Positions 8,519-16,571 of a stretch of 64,000 nt of DNA are shown piece by piece. The notes under the pieces were generated by a model, which worked only from the letters and a program-made list of their open reading frames with translations, ran no database searches and was not told the DNA's origin. A program made the translations under genes and the position numbers. Source of the DNA: Pseudoroseomonas aestuarii (lineage in GTDB: Bacteria > Pseudomonadota > Alphaproteobacteria > Acetobacterales > Acetobacteraceae); the NCBI RefSeq assembly GCF_042651065.1, contig NZ_JBHSCH010000006.1, positions 62,001 to 126,000 on the forward strand. Direction: 5' to 3'. Every line of letters starts with the position of its first letter. Within the stretch, counting starts at the first letter, position 1.

Positions 8519-9073
8519 ATGTCCATCATGCCCGATCACTGGATCCGCCGCATGGCGACCGAACACGGCATGATCGAGCCCTTCGTCGAGAGCCAGCGGC
8601 GCGAGGGGGTGATCTCCTACGGCCTCTCCTCCTATGGCTACGATGCCCGCGTGGCGGACGAGTTCAAGGTCTTCACCAATGTGGACAACGCGCTGGTGGA
8701 CCCGAAGAAATTCGCCGATGACAGCTTCGTCACCCGGCGCGGCCCGACCTGCATCATCCCGCCCAATTCCTTCGCCCTGGCGCACACGGTCGAGTATTTC
8801 CGCATCCCGCGCGACGTGCTGGTGATCTGCCTGGGCAAGAGCACCTATGCCCGCTGCGGGCTGATCGTGAACGTCACGCCGCTGGAGCCGGAATGGGAGG
8901 GGCAGGTGACGATCGAGATCTCCAACACCACCCCCCTGCCGGCCCGCATCTATGCCAATGAGGGCATCTGCCAGTTCCTGTTCCTGCAGGGCTCGGCGGC
9001 GCCCGAGGTGTCCTATGCCGACCGCAAGGGCAAATACATGGGCCAGCGCGGCGTCGCGCTGCCCCGGCTGTAA
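8519..9073 (+). CDS. dcd: dCTP deaminase
   Basis: Converts dCTP to dUTP, the main source of dUMP for thymidylate synthesis; cytosolic homotrimer. 184 residues, near the family norm (about 185-193). Conserved blocks: SYGLSSYGYDARVADEF (N-terminal), CLGKSTYARCGLIVNVTPLEPEWEG with the catalytic-region Glu and substrate-binding Ser/Arg, and the C-terminal lid YADRKGKYMGQRG. Start MSIMPD is the form usual in alphaproteobacteria; a second ATG three codons later cannot be excluded. murA follows after 14 nt. Confidence 0.96.
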   Translation: MSIMPDHWIRRMATEHGMIEPFVESQRREGVISYGLSSYGYDARVADEFKVFTNVDNALVDPKKFADDSFVTRRGPTCIIPPNSFALAHTVEYFRIPRDVLVICLGKSTYARCGLIVNVTPLEPEWEGQVTIEISNTTPLPARIYANEGICQFLFLQGSAAPEVSYADRKGKYMGQRGVALPRL

Positions 9074-9087
9074 GGGGAGCGCGCATC

Positions 9088-10347
9088 ATGGACCGCATCC
9101 GCATTCGCGGCGGCCGCCGGCTCGAGGGGCGCATCGCCATCGGCGGCGCCAAGAACGCCGCCCTGCCGCTGATGGCCACCGGCCTGCTCACCGAGCAGGC
9201 GGTGGTGCTGACCAACGCCCCGGCGCTCGCCGACGTCGCCACCATGGGCCACCTGATCGCCCAGCACGGGCTGACGGTGGAGCACGACACGGAGGGCCGC
9301 CGCATCCTGCTGGACGGCGCGGCCAGCCAGTTCGAGGCGCCCTACGACCTGGTGCGCAAGATGCGCGCCTCCATCCTGGTGCTGGGGCCGCTGCTGGCGC
9401 GCTACGGCCAGGCCCGCGTCTCGCTGCCCGGCGGTTGCGCCATTGGCACCCGCCCCGTCGATCTCCACCTGAAGGGGCTGGAGCAGATGGGGGCGCGGAT
9501 CGACCTCGCGGCCGGCTATATCGACGCGAAGGTGGAGGGCCGCCTGAAGGGCGCGCGCATCCTCTTCCCGCAGGTCTCGGTGGGGGCGACGGAAAACCTG
9601 CTGATGGCGGCGGCGCTGGCCGAGGGCACCACCCAGCTCGTCAACGCCGCGCGCGAGCCGGAGATCACCGACCTCGCCAACTGCCTGATCTCCATGGGCG
9701 CCCGCATCGAGGGGGTGGGGAGCGACCGGCTCACCATCGAGGGCGTGGACAGCCTGCACGGCACCACCCATGCCATCCTGCCGGACCGCATCGAGGCCGG
9801 CACCTTCGCCTGCGCCGGCGCCATCACCGGCGGCGAGCTGCTGCTGGAGGGGATGACGCTGGAGCTGTTCGGCGCCTGCACCCGCTCGCTGCGCGAGGCG
9901 GGGGTGGAGATGGAGCAGGAGGCGGAGGGCGTCCGCGCCCGCCGGCTGAACGGGCTGCACGGCGTCGATGTGATGACCGAGCCCTTCCCCGGCTTCGCCA
10001 CCGACATGCAGGCCCAGTTCATGGCGCTGATGGCCGTGGCCGAGGGCGCCTCGATGATCACCGAGACGATCTTCGAGAACCGCTTCATGCATGTGCCGGA
10101 GCTGACCCGCATGGGCGCGCGGATCAACGCGCACGGCTCCTCGGCCATCGTCCGCGGCGTGCCGCGCCTCTCCGGCGCGCCGGTCATGGCCACTGACCTG
10201 CGCGCCTCCGTCTCCCTCATCATCGCCGGCCTCGCCGCCGACGGGGAGACCGTGGTGAACCGCGTCTATCACCTGGACCGGGGCTATGAGCGGGTCGAGC
10301 GCAAGCTCGCCGCCGTCGGCGCCGACATTGAACGTATTCCAGGCTGA
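9088..10347 (+). CDS. murA: UDP-N-acetylglucosamine 1-carboxyvinyltransferase
   Basis: First committed step of peptidoglycan synthesis: transfers enolpyruvyl from PEP to UDP-GlcNAc; target of fosfomycin. 419 residues, full length. N-terminal GGAKNAALPLMA contains the catalytic Lys/Asn; the mobile loop PGGCAIGTRPVDLHL carries the catalytic Cys at residue 117, so this enzyme has the fosfomycin-sensitive Cys form. TEPFPGFATDMQAQFMAL and the C-terminal YHLDRGYERVERKL are further signatures. A GGGGAG site lies just before the ATG. Probably co-transcribed with dcd upstream and hisG/hisD downstream. Confidence 0.97.
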   Translation: MDRIRIRGGRRLEGRIAIGGAKNAALPLMATGLLTEQAVVLTNAPALADVATMGHLIAQHGLTVEHDTEGRRILLDGAASQFEAPYDLVRKMRASILVLGPLLARYGQARVSLPGGCAIGTRPVDLHLKGLEQMGARIDLAAGYIDAKVEGRLKGARILFPQVSVGATENLLMAAALAEGTTQLVNAAREPEITDLANCLISMGARIEGVGSDRLTIEGVDSLHGTTHAILPDRIEAGTFACAGAITGGELLLEGMTLELFGACTRSLREAGVEMEQEAEGVRARRLNGLHGVDVMTEPFPGFATDMQAQFMALMAVAEGASMITETIFENRFMHVPELTRMGARINAHGSSAIVRGVPRLSGAPVMATDLRASVSLIIAGLAADGETVVNRVYHLDRGYERVERKLAAVGADIERIPG

Positions 10348-10383
10348 CATGGCTTTGCCGCTTTTCCGGTGATACAACCCGCC

Positions 10384-11100
10384 ATGGACCAGCCCATCAC
10401 CCTCCCCAACGCGGCAGCCGCCGATGATGCGGCGCCTCTCGTCCTGGCCCTGCCCAAGGGCCGCATCCTCAAGGAGCTGGGCCCGATGCTGGCCCGCACC
10501 GGCATCGTGCCGGCCGAGGATTTCCACGCCGAATCCAGCCGCCGCCTGCGCTTCGAGACCAACCATCCGGGGCTCGACGTGGTGCGGGTGCGCTCCTTCG
10601 ACGTGGCCACCTTCGTCGCCTTCGGCGCCGCGCAGATCGGCATCTGCGGCGCCGACGTGCTGATGGAGTTCGACTACCCCGAGATCTACGCGCCGCTCGA
10701 CCTCGGCATCGGCCGCTGCCGCGTCTCGGTGGCGGAGCCGGTGGAGAGCGCCGGGCAGCACGCGCTGGGGCGGGAGTCACGCCTCGCCGTGGCCACCAAG
10801 TACCCGAACGTCGCCCGCCGCCACTTCGCCGCCAAGGGCATCCAGGCCGAGGTGGTGCACCTGAACGGCGCCATGGAGCTGGCCCCCTCGCTCGGCCTCT
10901 CCCGCCTGATCGTGGACCTGGTGCAGACCGGCTCCACCCTGAAGGCCAACGGGCTGGTGGAGACGGAGGTGATCGCCCAGGTCACCTCCCGCCTGATCGT
11001 CAACCGCACCGCGCTGAAGACCCGGCCCGAGGCGATCGGCGCCTGGCTGGCCCGCTTCCGTGCCGCCCTCGCCGCCACCGGAACCGAGCCCGCCGCATGA
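10384..11100 (+). CDS. hisG: ATP phosphoribosyltransferase, short-form catalytic subunit
   Basis: First step of histidine biosynthesis: condenses ATP with PRPP. 238 residues from the ATG at 10384; a GTG 15 nt upstream is an alternative start. It ends after the catalytic periplasmic-binding-protein-like fold and lacks the ~80-residue C-terminal regulatory domain of long HisG. Short HisG works with the regulatory subunit HisZ, which must be encoded elsewhere since no hisZ is present here. Motifs: LALPKGRILKE near the N-terminus, GICGADVLME, and the PRPP loop DLVQTGSTLKANGL. Overlaps hisD by ATGA. Confidence 0.95.
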   Translation: MDQPITLPNAAAADDAAPLVLALPKGRILKELGPMLARTGIVPAEDFHAESSRRLRFETNHPGLDVVRVRSFDVATFVAFGAAQIGICGADVLMEFDYPEIYAPLDLGIGRCRVSVAEPVESAGQHALGRESRLAVATKYPNVARRHFAAKGIQAEVVHLNGAMELAPSLGLSRLIVDLVQTGSTLKANGLVETEVIAQVTSRLIVNRTALKTRPEAIGAWLARFRAALAATGTEPAA

Positions 11101-12392
11101 TCCGCCTCTCCACCGCCGAGCCCGGCTTCGAGGGCAAGTTCCGGGCGCTGCTCGACCAGGCGCGCGACACCACCGCCAAGGTGGATGCCGCCGTCTCCGC
11201 CCTCATCGCCGAGGTGCGCGCGGGCGGGGACAACGCCCTGCTCGACATCACCGCCCGCTTCGACCGCTGGACCCCCGGCAGCGCCGCCGCGCTGCGCGTG
11301 ACCGAGGCCGAGATCGAGGCCGCCCGCGCCGGCTGCGCCCCCGCCTTGCTGGACGCGCTGGACCTCGCCGCCACCCGCATCGAGCGCTTCCACCAGGCGC
11401 AGCTGCCGCGCGACGTGGAGCTGGACGACCCGCTCGGCCTCACCCTCGGCCTGCGCTGGGGGCCGCTGGACGCGGTGGGGATCTACGTGCCCGGCGGCAA
11501 GGCGGCCTACCCCTCCTCCGTGCTGATGAACGCCATTCCCGCGCGCGTCGCGGGGGTGCCGCGCATCGCCATGTGCGTCCCCACCCCCGATGGCGTGCTG
11601 AACCCGCTCGTCCTGGCCGCGGCGCACCGTGCCGGCGTCAGCGAGATCTTCCGGGTGGGCGGCGCCCAGGCGGTGGCCGCCATGGCCTGGGGCACCGCCA
11701 GCATCGCGCCGGTCGATCGCGTGGTGGGCCCCGGCAACGCCTATGTGGCCGAGGCCAAGCGGCAGGTCTTCGGCCGCGTCGGCATCGATTCCATCGCCGG
11801 TCCCTCCGAGGTGGTGGTGCTGGCCGATGCCTCGCAGAACCCGGCGCTCATCGCCATCGACCTGCTGGCCCAGGCCGAGCACGACGAGAGCGCGCAGTCC
11901 ATCCTCATCACCACCAGCGGGCAGATGGCGCACGCCGTCGAGCACGCGGTGGAGGATGCGTTGAAAAGCCTCCCCCGCGCCGCCATCGCCGGCGAGAGCT
12001 GGCGCCGCCACGGCGCCATCATCGTGGTGCGGGACTGGGAGGAGGGCGCCGCGCTGACCGACCGGCTGGCGCCCGAGCACCTGGAGATCATGGTGGCCGA
12101 GCCGCAGGCGCTGTTCGCCCGCATCCGCCACGCCGGCGCCGCCTTCCTGGGCGCCCACTGCCCCGAGGCGCTGGGCGACTACGTGGCCGGGCCGAACCAC
12201 GTGCTGCCCACCGGCCGCACGGCGCGCTTCGCCTCCGGCCTTTCGGTGTTCGACTTCCTCAAGCGCACCACCTGGATCGCCGCCGAGCGGCGCGGGCTGG
12301 AGGCGATCGGGCCCGCCGCCGTGGCGCTGGCCGAGGCGGAAGGGCTCGGCGCCCATGCGCGCAGCGTGGCCATGCGGCTGGGGCAGGGCTGA
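11097..12392 (+). CDS. hisD: Histidinol dehydrogenase
   Basis: Final two oxidations of histidine biosynthesis: L-histidinol to L-histidine with 2 NAD+; zinc-dependent homodimer. 431 residues, full length. Signatures GPGNAYVAEAKRQVFG, GIDSIAGPSEVVVLAD, and the zinc/catalytic blocks LLAQAEHDESAQS and APEHLEIM are all intact; the C-terminal GPNHVLPTGRTARFASGLSV is typical. Its ATG overlaps the hisG stop (ATGA), so the pair is translationally coupled. Upstream murA and downstream infA fit an order frequently seen in alphaproteobacteria. Confidence 0.97.
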   Translation: MIRLSTAEPGFEGKFRALLDQARDTTAKVDAAVSALIAEVRAGGDNALLDITARFDRWTPGSAAALRVTEAEIEAARAGCAPALLDALDLAATRIERFHQAQLPRDVELDDPLGLTLGLRWGPLDAVGIYVPGGKAAYPSSVLMNAIPARVAGVPRIAMCVPTPDGVLNPLVLAAAHRAGVSEIFRVGGAQAVAAMAWGTASIAPVDRVVGPGNAYVAEAKRQVFGRVGIDSIAGPSEVVVLADASQNPALIAIDLLAQAEHDESAQSILITTSGQMAHAVEHAVEDALKSLPRAAIAGESWRRHGAIIVVRDWEEGAALTDRLAPEHLEIMVAEPQALFARIRHAGAAFLGAHCPEALGDYVAGPNHVLPTGRTARFASGLSVFDFLKRTTWIAAERRGLEAIGPAAVALAEAEGLGAHARSVAMRLGQG

Positions 12393-12559
12393 ACCCCCTG
12401 TCACCGCCCCTGAACGGTTGAAGAATCCGCGCCGCGGCGCCATTTCTGCGGCGCACCGAGCGGCGCGCGCCCTGCCCGTCCCCGCAGCCTGTGCTTGACC
12501 GGCCGGGCGCGGACGATCATGGTCCGCCCCGCCCGTCCACACCCCCCGAAAGAGGCCTG

Positions 12560-12778
12560 ATGTCAAAAGAAGATATGATCGAGTTCAGCGGCCAGGTCGT
12601 TGAACTTCTGCCCAACGCGATGTTCCGCGTGAAGCTCGACAATGAGCACATGGTCCTGGCCCACACCAGCGGCAAGATGCGCAAGAACCGCATCCGCGTG
12701 CTGGCCGGCGACCGCGTGAATGTCGAGATGACGCCCTACGACCTCACCAAGGGCCGTATCACCTTCCGGTTCAAGTAA
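12560..12778 (+). CDS. infA: Translation initiation factor IF-1
   Basis: 72 residues, exactly the family length; a single OB-fold protein occupying the ribosomal A-site during initiation. Starts MSKEDMIEFSGQVVELLPNA and contains the invariant AHTSGKMRKNRIRVLAGDRV; ends YDLTKGRITFRFK. The ATG is preceded by AAAGAGG (12549-12555). An in-frame start further upstream at 12491 would add a non-conserved extension and is rejected. The stop overlaps the maf start as TAATG. A TTGACC hexamer at 12495-12500 could be part of its own promoter, but no good -10 accompanies it. Confidence 0.97.
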   Translation: MSKEDMIEFSGQVVELLPNAMFRVKLDNEHMVLAHTSGKMRKNRIRVLAGDRVNVEMTPYDLTKGRITFRFK

Positions 12779-13443
12779 TGCCCGAGGCGGGCCCGCCGGC
12801 TCTGCCGGCCGCCGCGCCCGAGGGCGCCGCCACCCTTCCCGACGCCATCGGGCCAGACAAGGCGGCCCGCCCGCCGCTGGTGCTGGCCAGCGGCAGCCCG
12901 CGCCGCCGCGACCTGCTGGCGCGCATCGGGGTCGTGCCCGCGCGCATCCTGCCGCCCGAGATCGACGAGCGCCCGCGCCCCCAGGAGCTGCCGCGCCAGC
13001 TGGCCGGGCGCCTCTCCCAGGAAAAGGCGCGCGCCGTGATGGCGGGCGAGCCGCAGGCGCTGGTGCTGGCCGCCGACACGGTGGTGGGCGTCGGCCGCCG
13101 CATCCTGCCCAAGGCCGAGACCGAGGCGCAGGCGCGGGACTGCCTCGCCCTGCTCTCCGGCCGCCGCCACCGCGTCTATACCGGCGTGGCGCTGGGCCTG
13201 CCGGACGGGCGGCTGCTGACGCGGGTGGTGGAGAGCGTCGTCACCTTCCAGCGGCTCACCGCGGCGCAGGTCGAGGCCTACATCGCCTCCGGCGAGTGGC
13301 GCGGCAAGGCGGGCGGCTACACCATCCAGGAATCGGCCGAGGCCTTCGTCCGCTTCCTCTCGGGCAGCCATTCCAACGTGGTGGGCCTGCCGCTGCACGA
13401 GACCGCGCAGCTGCTGCGGGGCATCGGGTGGCTGCGCCCCTGA
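12778..13443 (+). CDS. maf: Maf family nucleotide pyrophosphatase
   Basis: House-cleaning (d)NTP/UTP pyrophosphatase that removes modified nucleotides. 221 residues including an extra Ala/Pro-rich N-terminus of about 33 residues (MPEAGPPALPAAAPEGAAT...) before the conserved LVLASGSPRRRDLLARIG. Other Maf motifs: ALVLAADTVV, LSGRRHRVYTG, EWRGKAGGYTIQ and SGSHSNVVGLPL. The start overlaps the infA stop by one base; a later start would remove the odd extension, but the coupling to infA favours this one. The infA-maf-RNase E/G-yacG order is conserved in alphaproteobacteria. Confidence 0.93.
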   Translation: MPEAGPPALPAAAPEGAATLPDAIGPDKAARPPLVLASGSPRRRDLLARIGVVPARILPPEIDERPRPQELPRQLAGRLSQEKARAVMAGEPQALVLAADTVVGVGRRILPKAETEAQARDCLALLSGRRHRVYTGVALGLPDGRLLTRVVESVVTFQRLTAAQVEAYIASGEWRGKAGGYTIQESAEAFVRFLSGSHSNVVGLPLHETAQLLRGIGWLRP

Positions 13444-14492
13444 TCCTGGTCTCCGTCTCGCCGGGCGAGCAGCGCACCGCCCTGCTCGGCGGAGACCTGA
13501 TCGACGGGGACCGGCTGGAAGCCGCCTTCATCGAGCGTCCCGCCCGGCCCGAGGGGGTGGGCGACCTGCACATCGCCCGCCTCTCCGCCCGCGCCCCGGC
13601 CATGGGCGGCGCCTTCCTGGCCATGGCGGGCGGCGAGACCGGCTTCCTGCCCGATTCCGAGGGCGCCAAGGGCCGCACCGAGGGGGAATGGCTGCGCGTG
13701 GCGGTGACGCGCGCGGCGCAGGGCGGCAAGGGGCCGCGCCTCGCCGCCCCGCCCGGCCCCGAGGCGCAGCACCCCGATGCCACGCTCCGCACCGACCACC
13801 CCGCCACCGCCGCCCGGCTGCGCGCCGCGCTCGGCGCCGCGCGCGTGTCCCTCTCCACCGCCCCCGCCTTCGACGAGGCGGTGGAGGAAGCGTTCGAGAC
13901 CCTCTCCGGCATGGCGGTGCCGCTGCCCGGCGGTGGGCGGCTGACGCTGCACCCCACCCCCGCCCTGCTGGCCATCGACATCGATGCCGGCGCCGCCGCC
14001 GGCGGGCGCGACGCGGCGGCGCACCGCACCCTGAACGCCGCCGCCCTGGCCGAGGCGCTGCGGCAGATCCGCCTGCGCCACCTTGCCGGCGCCATCCTCA
14101 TCGACATGGCGGGCATGCCCATCGCCCGCCGGCGCGACCTGCTGCCGGGGCTGCAGCCGCATCTGGCGGCGGACCCGCATCTGCGGCTGGTCGGCATGAC
14201 GGGGCTGGGGCTGATCGAGCTGCAGCGGCGCCGCGTGCACACCCCGCTGCACGAGGTGCTGGGCGACCCGCCCTCCCCCCTCACCCGTGGCCTCCTGGCG
14301 CTGCGGCGGGGTGTGCGCGAGGCCGCCGCCCGGCCCGGCGCGCGCCTGGCGCTGACCGCCCACCCGGCCGTGCTGGCCGCGCTGCGCGACTGGCCGGGCG
14401 CGCTGGAGGAATTCACCCGGGCCGCCGGGCCGCTGTCGCTGCGCGCCGACCCGCTCTGCCTCCCCGGACAGGAGCATGTCCATGCCGAATGA
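13428..14492 (+). CDS. RNase E/G-type endoribonuclease (short form)
   Basis: 354 residues from a GTG that lies inside the end of maf. The family cleaves single-stranded RNA in rRNA maturation and mRNA decay. The N-terminus (LILVSVSPGEQRTALL...FLPDS) matches the S1-interrupted N-terminal domain. The catalytic region is visible as ALLAIDIDAG and LRQIRLRHLAGAILIDMAGM, with the two metal-binding Asp positions present, although the usual D-x-N is D-x-D here. It is much shorter than RNase E or full RNase G and lacks the zinc-link Cys pair. The stop overlaps yacG. Activity of this trimmed form is uncertain. Confidence 0.85.
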   Translation: MAAPLILVSVSPGEQRTALLGGDLIDGDRLEAAFIERPARPEGVGDLHIARLSARAPAMGGAFLAMAGGETGFLPDSEGAKGRTEGEWLRVAVTRAAQGGKGPRLAAPPGPEAQHPDATLRTDHPATAARLRAALGAARVSLSTAPAFDEAVEEAFETLSGMAVPLPGGGRLTLHPTPALLAIDIDAGAAAGGRDAAAHRTLNAAALAEALRQIRLRHLAGAILIDMAGMPIARRRDLLPGLQPHLAADPHLRLVGMTGLGLIELQRRRVHTPLHEVLGDPPSPLTRGLLALRRGVREAAARPGARLALTAHPAVLAALRDWPGALEEFTRAAGPLSLRADPLCLPGQEHVHAE

Positions 14493-14670
14493 CCCGAAGC
14501 CCCGCCGGCGTGCGGCCTGCCCTGTCTGCGGCAAGCCCTCCGACCCGGCGCACCGCCCCTTCTGCTCCGACCGGTGCCGGCAGGTCGATCTCGGCCGCTG
14601 GCTGCAGGGCGGCTACGTCATCCCCGGCGCGCCCGTGCCGGGGCCTGAGGAGGAGGATGGCCAGGCTTGA
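14476..14670 (+). CDS. yacG: DNA gyrase inhibitor YacG (zinc-binding)
   Basis: 64 residues. One zinc site formed by CPVCGK and FCSDRCRQVDLGRWL, the family signature; E. coli YacG binds GyrB and blocks DNA binding. The start ATG lies inside the end of the RNase E/G gene; an ATG two codons later is equally possible. The acidic C-terminal tail (GPEEEDGQA) is common in alphaproteobacterial members. Position after infA-maf-RNase and before tRNA-Phe follows the conserved order. Confidence 0.93.
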   Translation: MSMPNDPKPRRRAACPVCGKPSDPAHRPFCSDRCRQVDLGRWLQGGYVIPGAPVPGPEEEDGQA

Positions 14671-14701
14671 AACCGGCCGCAAAACAATCCTGCGACCCCG
14701 C

Positions 14702-14730
14702 TGGACAGGCCGCGGCGCATCCGTTATTTC
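14702..14730 (+). promoter_or_regulatory. Candidate promoter of tRNA-Phe
   Basis: TGGACA (14702-14707), a 17-nt spacer and TATTTC (14725-14730) lie 44 nt upstream of the mature tRNA-Phe 5' end. -35 matches 5 of 6; -10 only its first three bases. Plausible but unproven. Confidence 0.4.
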
Positions 14731-14773
14731 CCCGTCATCTGCCGACGGCGCCCGAGAGGGCGCTCAAGCATGG

Positions 14774-14849
14774 GCCCAGATAGCTCAGTTGGTAGAGCAT
14801 GCGACTGAAAATCGCAGTGTCGCTGGTTCGATTCCGGCTCTGGGCACCA
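14774..14849 (+). tRNA. tRNA-Phe (GAA anticodon)
   Basis: 76 nt including encoded CCA. Acceptor stem GCCCAGA (14774-14780) pairs perfectly with TCTGGGC (14839-14845). D-arm GCTCAGTTGGTAGAGC; anticodon stem TGCGA/TCGCA around loop CTGAAAA, giving anticodon GAA (Phe). T-arm contains GGTTCGATTCC. Confidence 0.98.
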
Positions 14850-14987
14850 TCTCCTTCTCCCCTTTGAGACGAGCGCGGCCGCAGGCTTCCTGCCGTGGCA
14901 CGGCAGCCGCACGCGTTCGCGCCAGCGCTCCTGGCCGGGGAGCCCGCGCAGCGGACCTCCGCGCCAGGGGCGCGGGGCCGCGTCTGC

Positions 14988-16571
14988 TCAGCCCTTGCGG
15001 ACGTTGTGGAAGATCGGGAAGCCGTTGAGCATCCCCGTCACATTGGCGCGGAACGCCGTGGGCTGGGTGAAGGCGCCCGTCGGCAGGTAGGGGATGTCCT
15101 CGAAGGCCTGACGCTGCATCGCCTCGGCCAGGCGCTTCTGCTCCGCAGGGTCGGTGGCATCCATGAACTGGTTGCGCAGCGCCTCGATCTTCGGCAGGTC
15201 CGGCCAGCCGAAGGTGCCCGCCTTGCCCGGCCCCCGCAGGTAGGATTGCGTGGCCGGGCTGGTGGCGATGATGCCGGGAATGGTGTTGCACCACACGCTC
15301 CAGCCGCCCTTGTCCAGCGGCCCGCGGTTGTTCACCCGCGCGGCGATGGTGCCCCAGTCGCCCGCCTGGTAGTCGAGGTTGACGCCGCTGCGGCGGAACA
15401 TGTCGCCGGCAACCTCGCTCATCGCGTTCAGCCGGGCATTGTCCGTCGGCACGACGAAGACGACGCGCTCGCCCTTGTAGCCGGCGGCTTCCAGGTTGCG
15501 CTTCACCTTGTCATGGTCGGGCGCGCCCTCCATCGCCTCCAGCCCCACCTCGGTGGCCAGCGGGCTGCCGGGGAGGAAGAAGCCGCAGCGGTCGTTCCAC
15601 AGCGAGCGGTCCTCGCCCAGCACCGCGGTCATGTAGTCGGCCTGCCGGATGCCGGGGAGGAAGGCGCGGCGGATGGCCGGGTTGTCGAAGGGCGGCTGCA
15701 GGTGGTTGAAGCGGATCATCCCCATGGAGCCGCTCCTGTCCTTCACCTCCAGGCGGATGTTGCGGTTGCGGCGCAGCAGCGGCAGCAGGTCCGGCGAGGG
15801 CTGCTCCCACCAATCCACCTCGCCCTGTTGCAGGGCGGCGGCCGCCGTCGCCACGTCCGGCAGGGTGTGCCACTCCACGCGGTCGAGATAGGCGCGCTTG
15901 CCGCCGGCGAGGAAGCTCGGCGGCTCGTTGCGCGGCACATAGCCCTCGAAGCGCTCATAGGCCGCGCGCACCCCGGCCAAGCGGTCGCCCGCGATCCAGC
16001 GGAAGGGGCCGCTGCCGACGATCTCCGTCACCTGCGTCGCGGGCGGGTTGCGGGCGAAGCGCTCCTGCATCACCGGGCAGAAGGAGGAGGGCTTGGCCAG
16101 GGCGGCGGCGAGCAGCGGGAAGGGCCGGCGCAGCCGGATCTCGAACACCCGGTCGGAGACGGCGGTCATCTCCTCGGTGATGGCGCGGATGCCCTGCCCC
16201 AGCACATCCGCCTGGCTCCAGCGCGCGATGCTGGCGATGGCGTCCACCGCGCGGATCGGCGTGCCGTCGTGGAAGACCGGGCCCTCGCGCAGCGTGATGC
16301 GCCAGCGCCGCCCCTCATCCTCGATGACATGCCCTTCCACGAGCTGCGGGCGCGGCTCGTAGGATTCATCCAGGCCGTAGAGCTGGTCATAGACCATCAT
16401 GGCGTGGTTGCGCGTCACCAGCGCCGTGTTGAACACCGGGTCCAGCAAGGCGAGGTCGGATTGCGGCACGAAGCGGAGCAGGCTGCGCGCCCCCGCCGTG
16501 CCCTGCGCGCGCACGACATTCGGCGCGGCGAGCAGGGCGGCCGGGAGGGCCAGAAGGTCACGGCGTTTCAT
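14988..16571 (-). CDS. Peptide/opine-type ABC substrate-binding protein (family 5), orphan
   Basis: Periplasmic receptor of the DppA/OppA class; 527 residues. Tat-like signal MKRRDLLALPAALLAAPNVVRAQ, cleavage near 23. Family 5 blocks: DPVFNTALVTRNHAMMVYD, LREGPVFHDGTPIRAVD, VGSGPFRW, GGKRAYLDRVEW and FNHLQPPFDNPAIRRAF. Its ATG overlaps the amidase stop (ATGA), making it the third gene of a penicillin acylase-amidase-binding protein operon. No family 5 permease or ATPase genes are in the window, so it must dock to a transporter encoded elsewhere. Being coupled to two amide hydrolases suggests its ligand is an amide or peptide-like compound. Confidence 0.9.
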   Translation of the reverse strand: MKRRDLLALPAALLAAPNVVRAQGTAGARSLLRFVPQSDLALLDPVFNTALVTRNHAMMVYDQLYGLDESYEPRPQLVEGHVIEDEGRRWRITLREGPVFHDGTPIRAVDAIASIARWSQADVLGQGIRAITEEMTAVSDRVFEIRLRRPFPLLAAALAKPSSFCPVMQERFARNPPATQVTEIVGSGPFRWIAGDRLAGVRAAYERFEGYVPRNEPPSFLAGGKRAYLDRVEWHTLPDVATAAAALQQGEVDWWEQPSPDLLPLLRRNRNIRLEVKDRSGSMGMIRFNHLQPPFDNPAIRRAFLPGIRQADYMTAVLGEDRSLWNDRCGFFLPGSPLATEVGLEAMEGAPDHDKVKRNLEAAGYKGERVVFVVPTDNARLNAMSEVAGDMFRRSGVNLDYQAGDWGTIAARVNNRGPLDKGGWSVWCNTIPGIIATSPATQSYLRGPGKAGTFGWPDLPKIEALRNQFMDATDPAEQKRLAEAMQRQAFEDIPYLPTGAFTQPTAFRANVTGMLNGFPIFHNVRKG

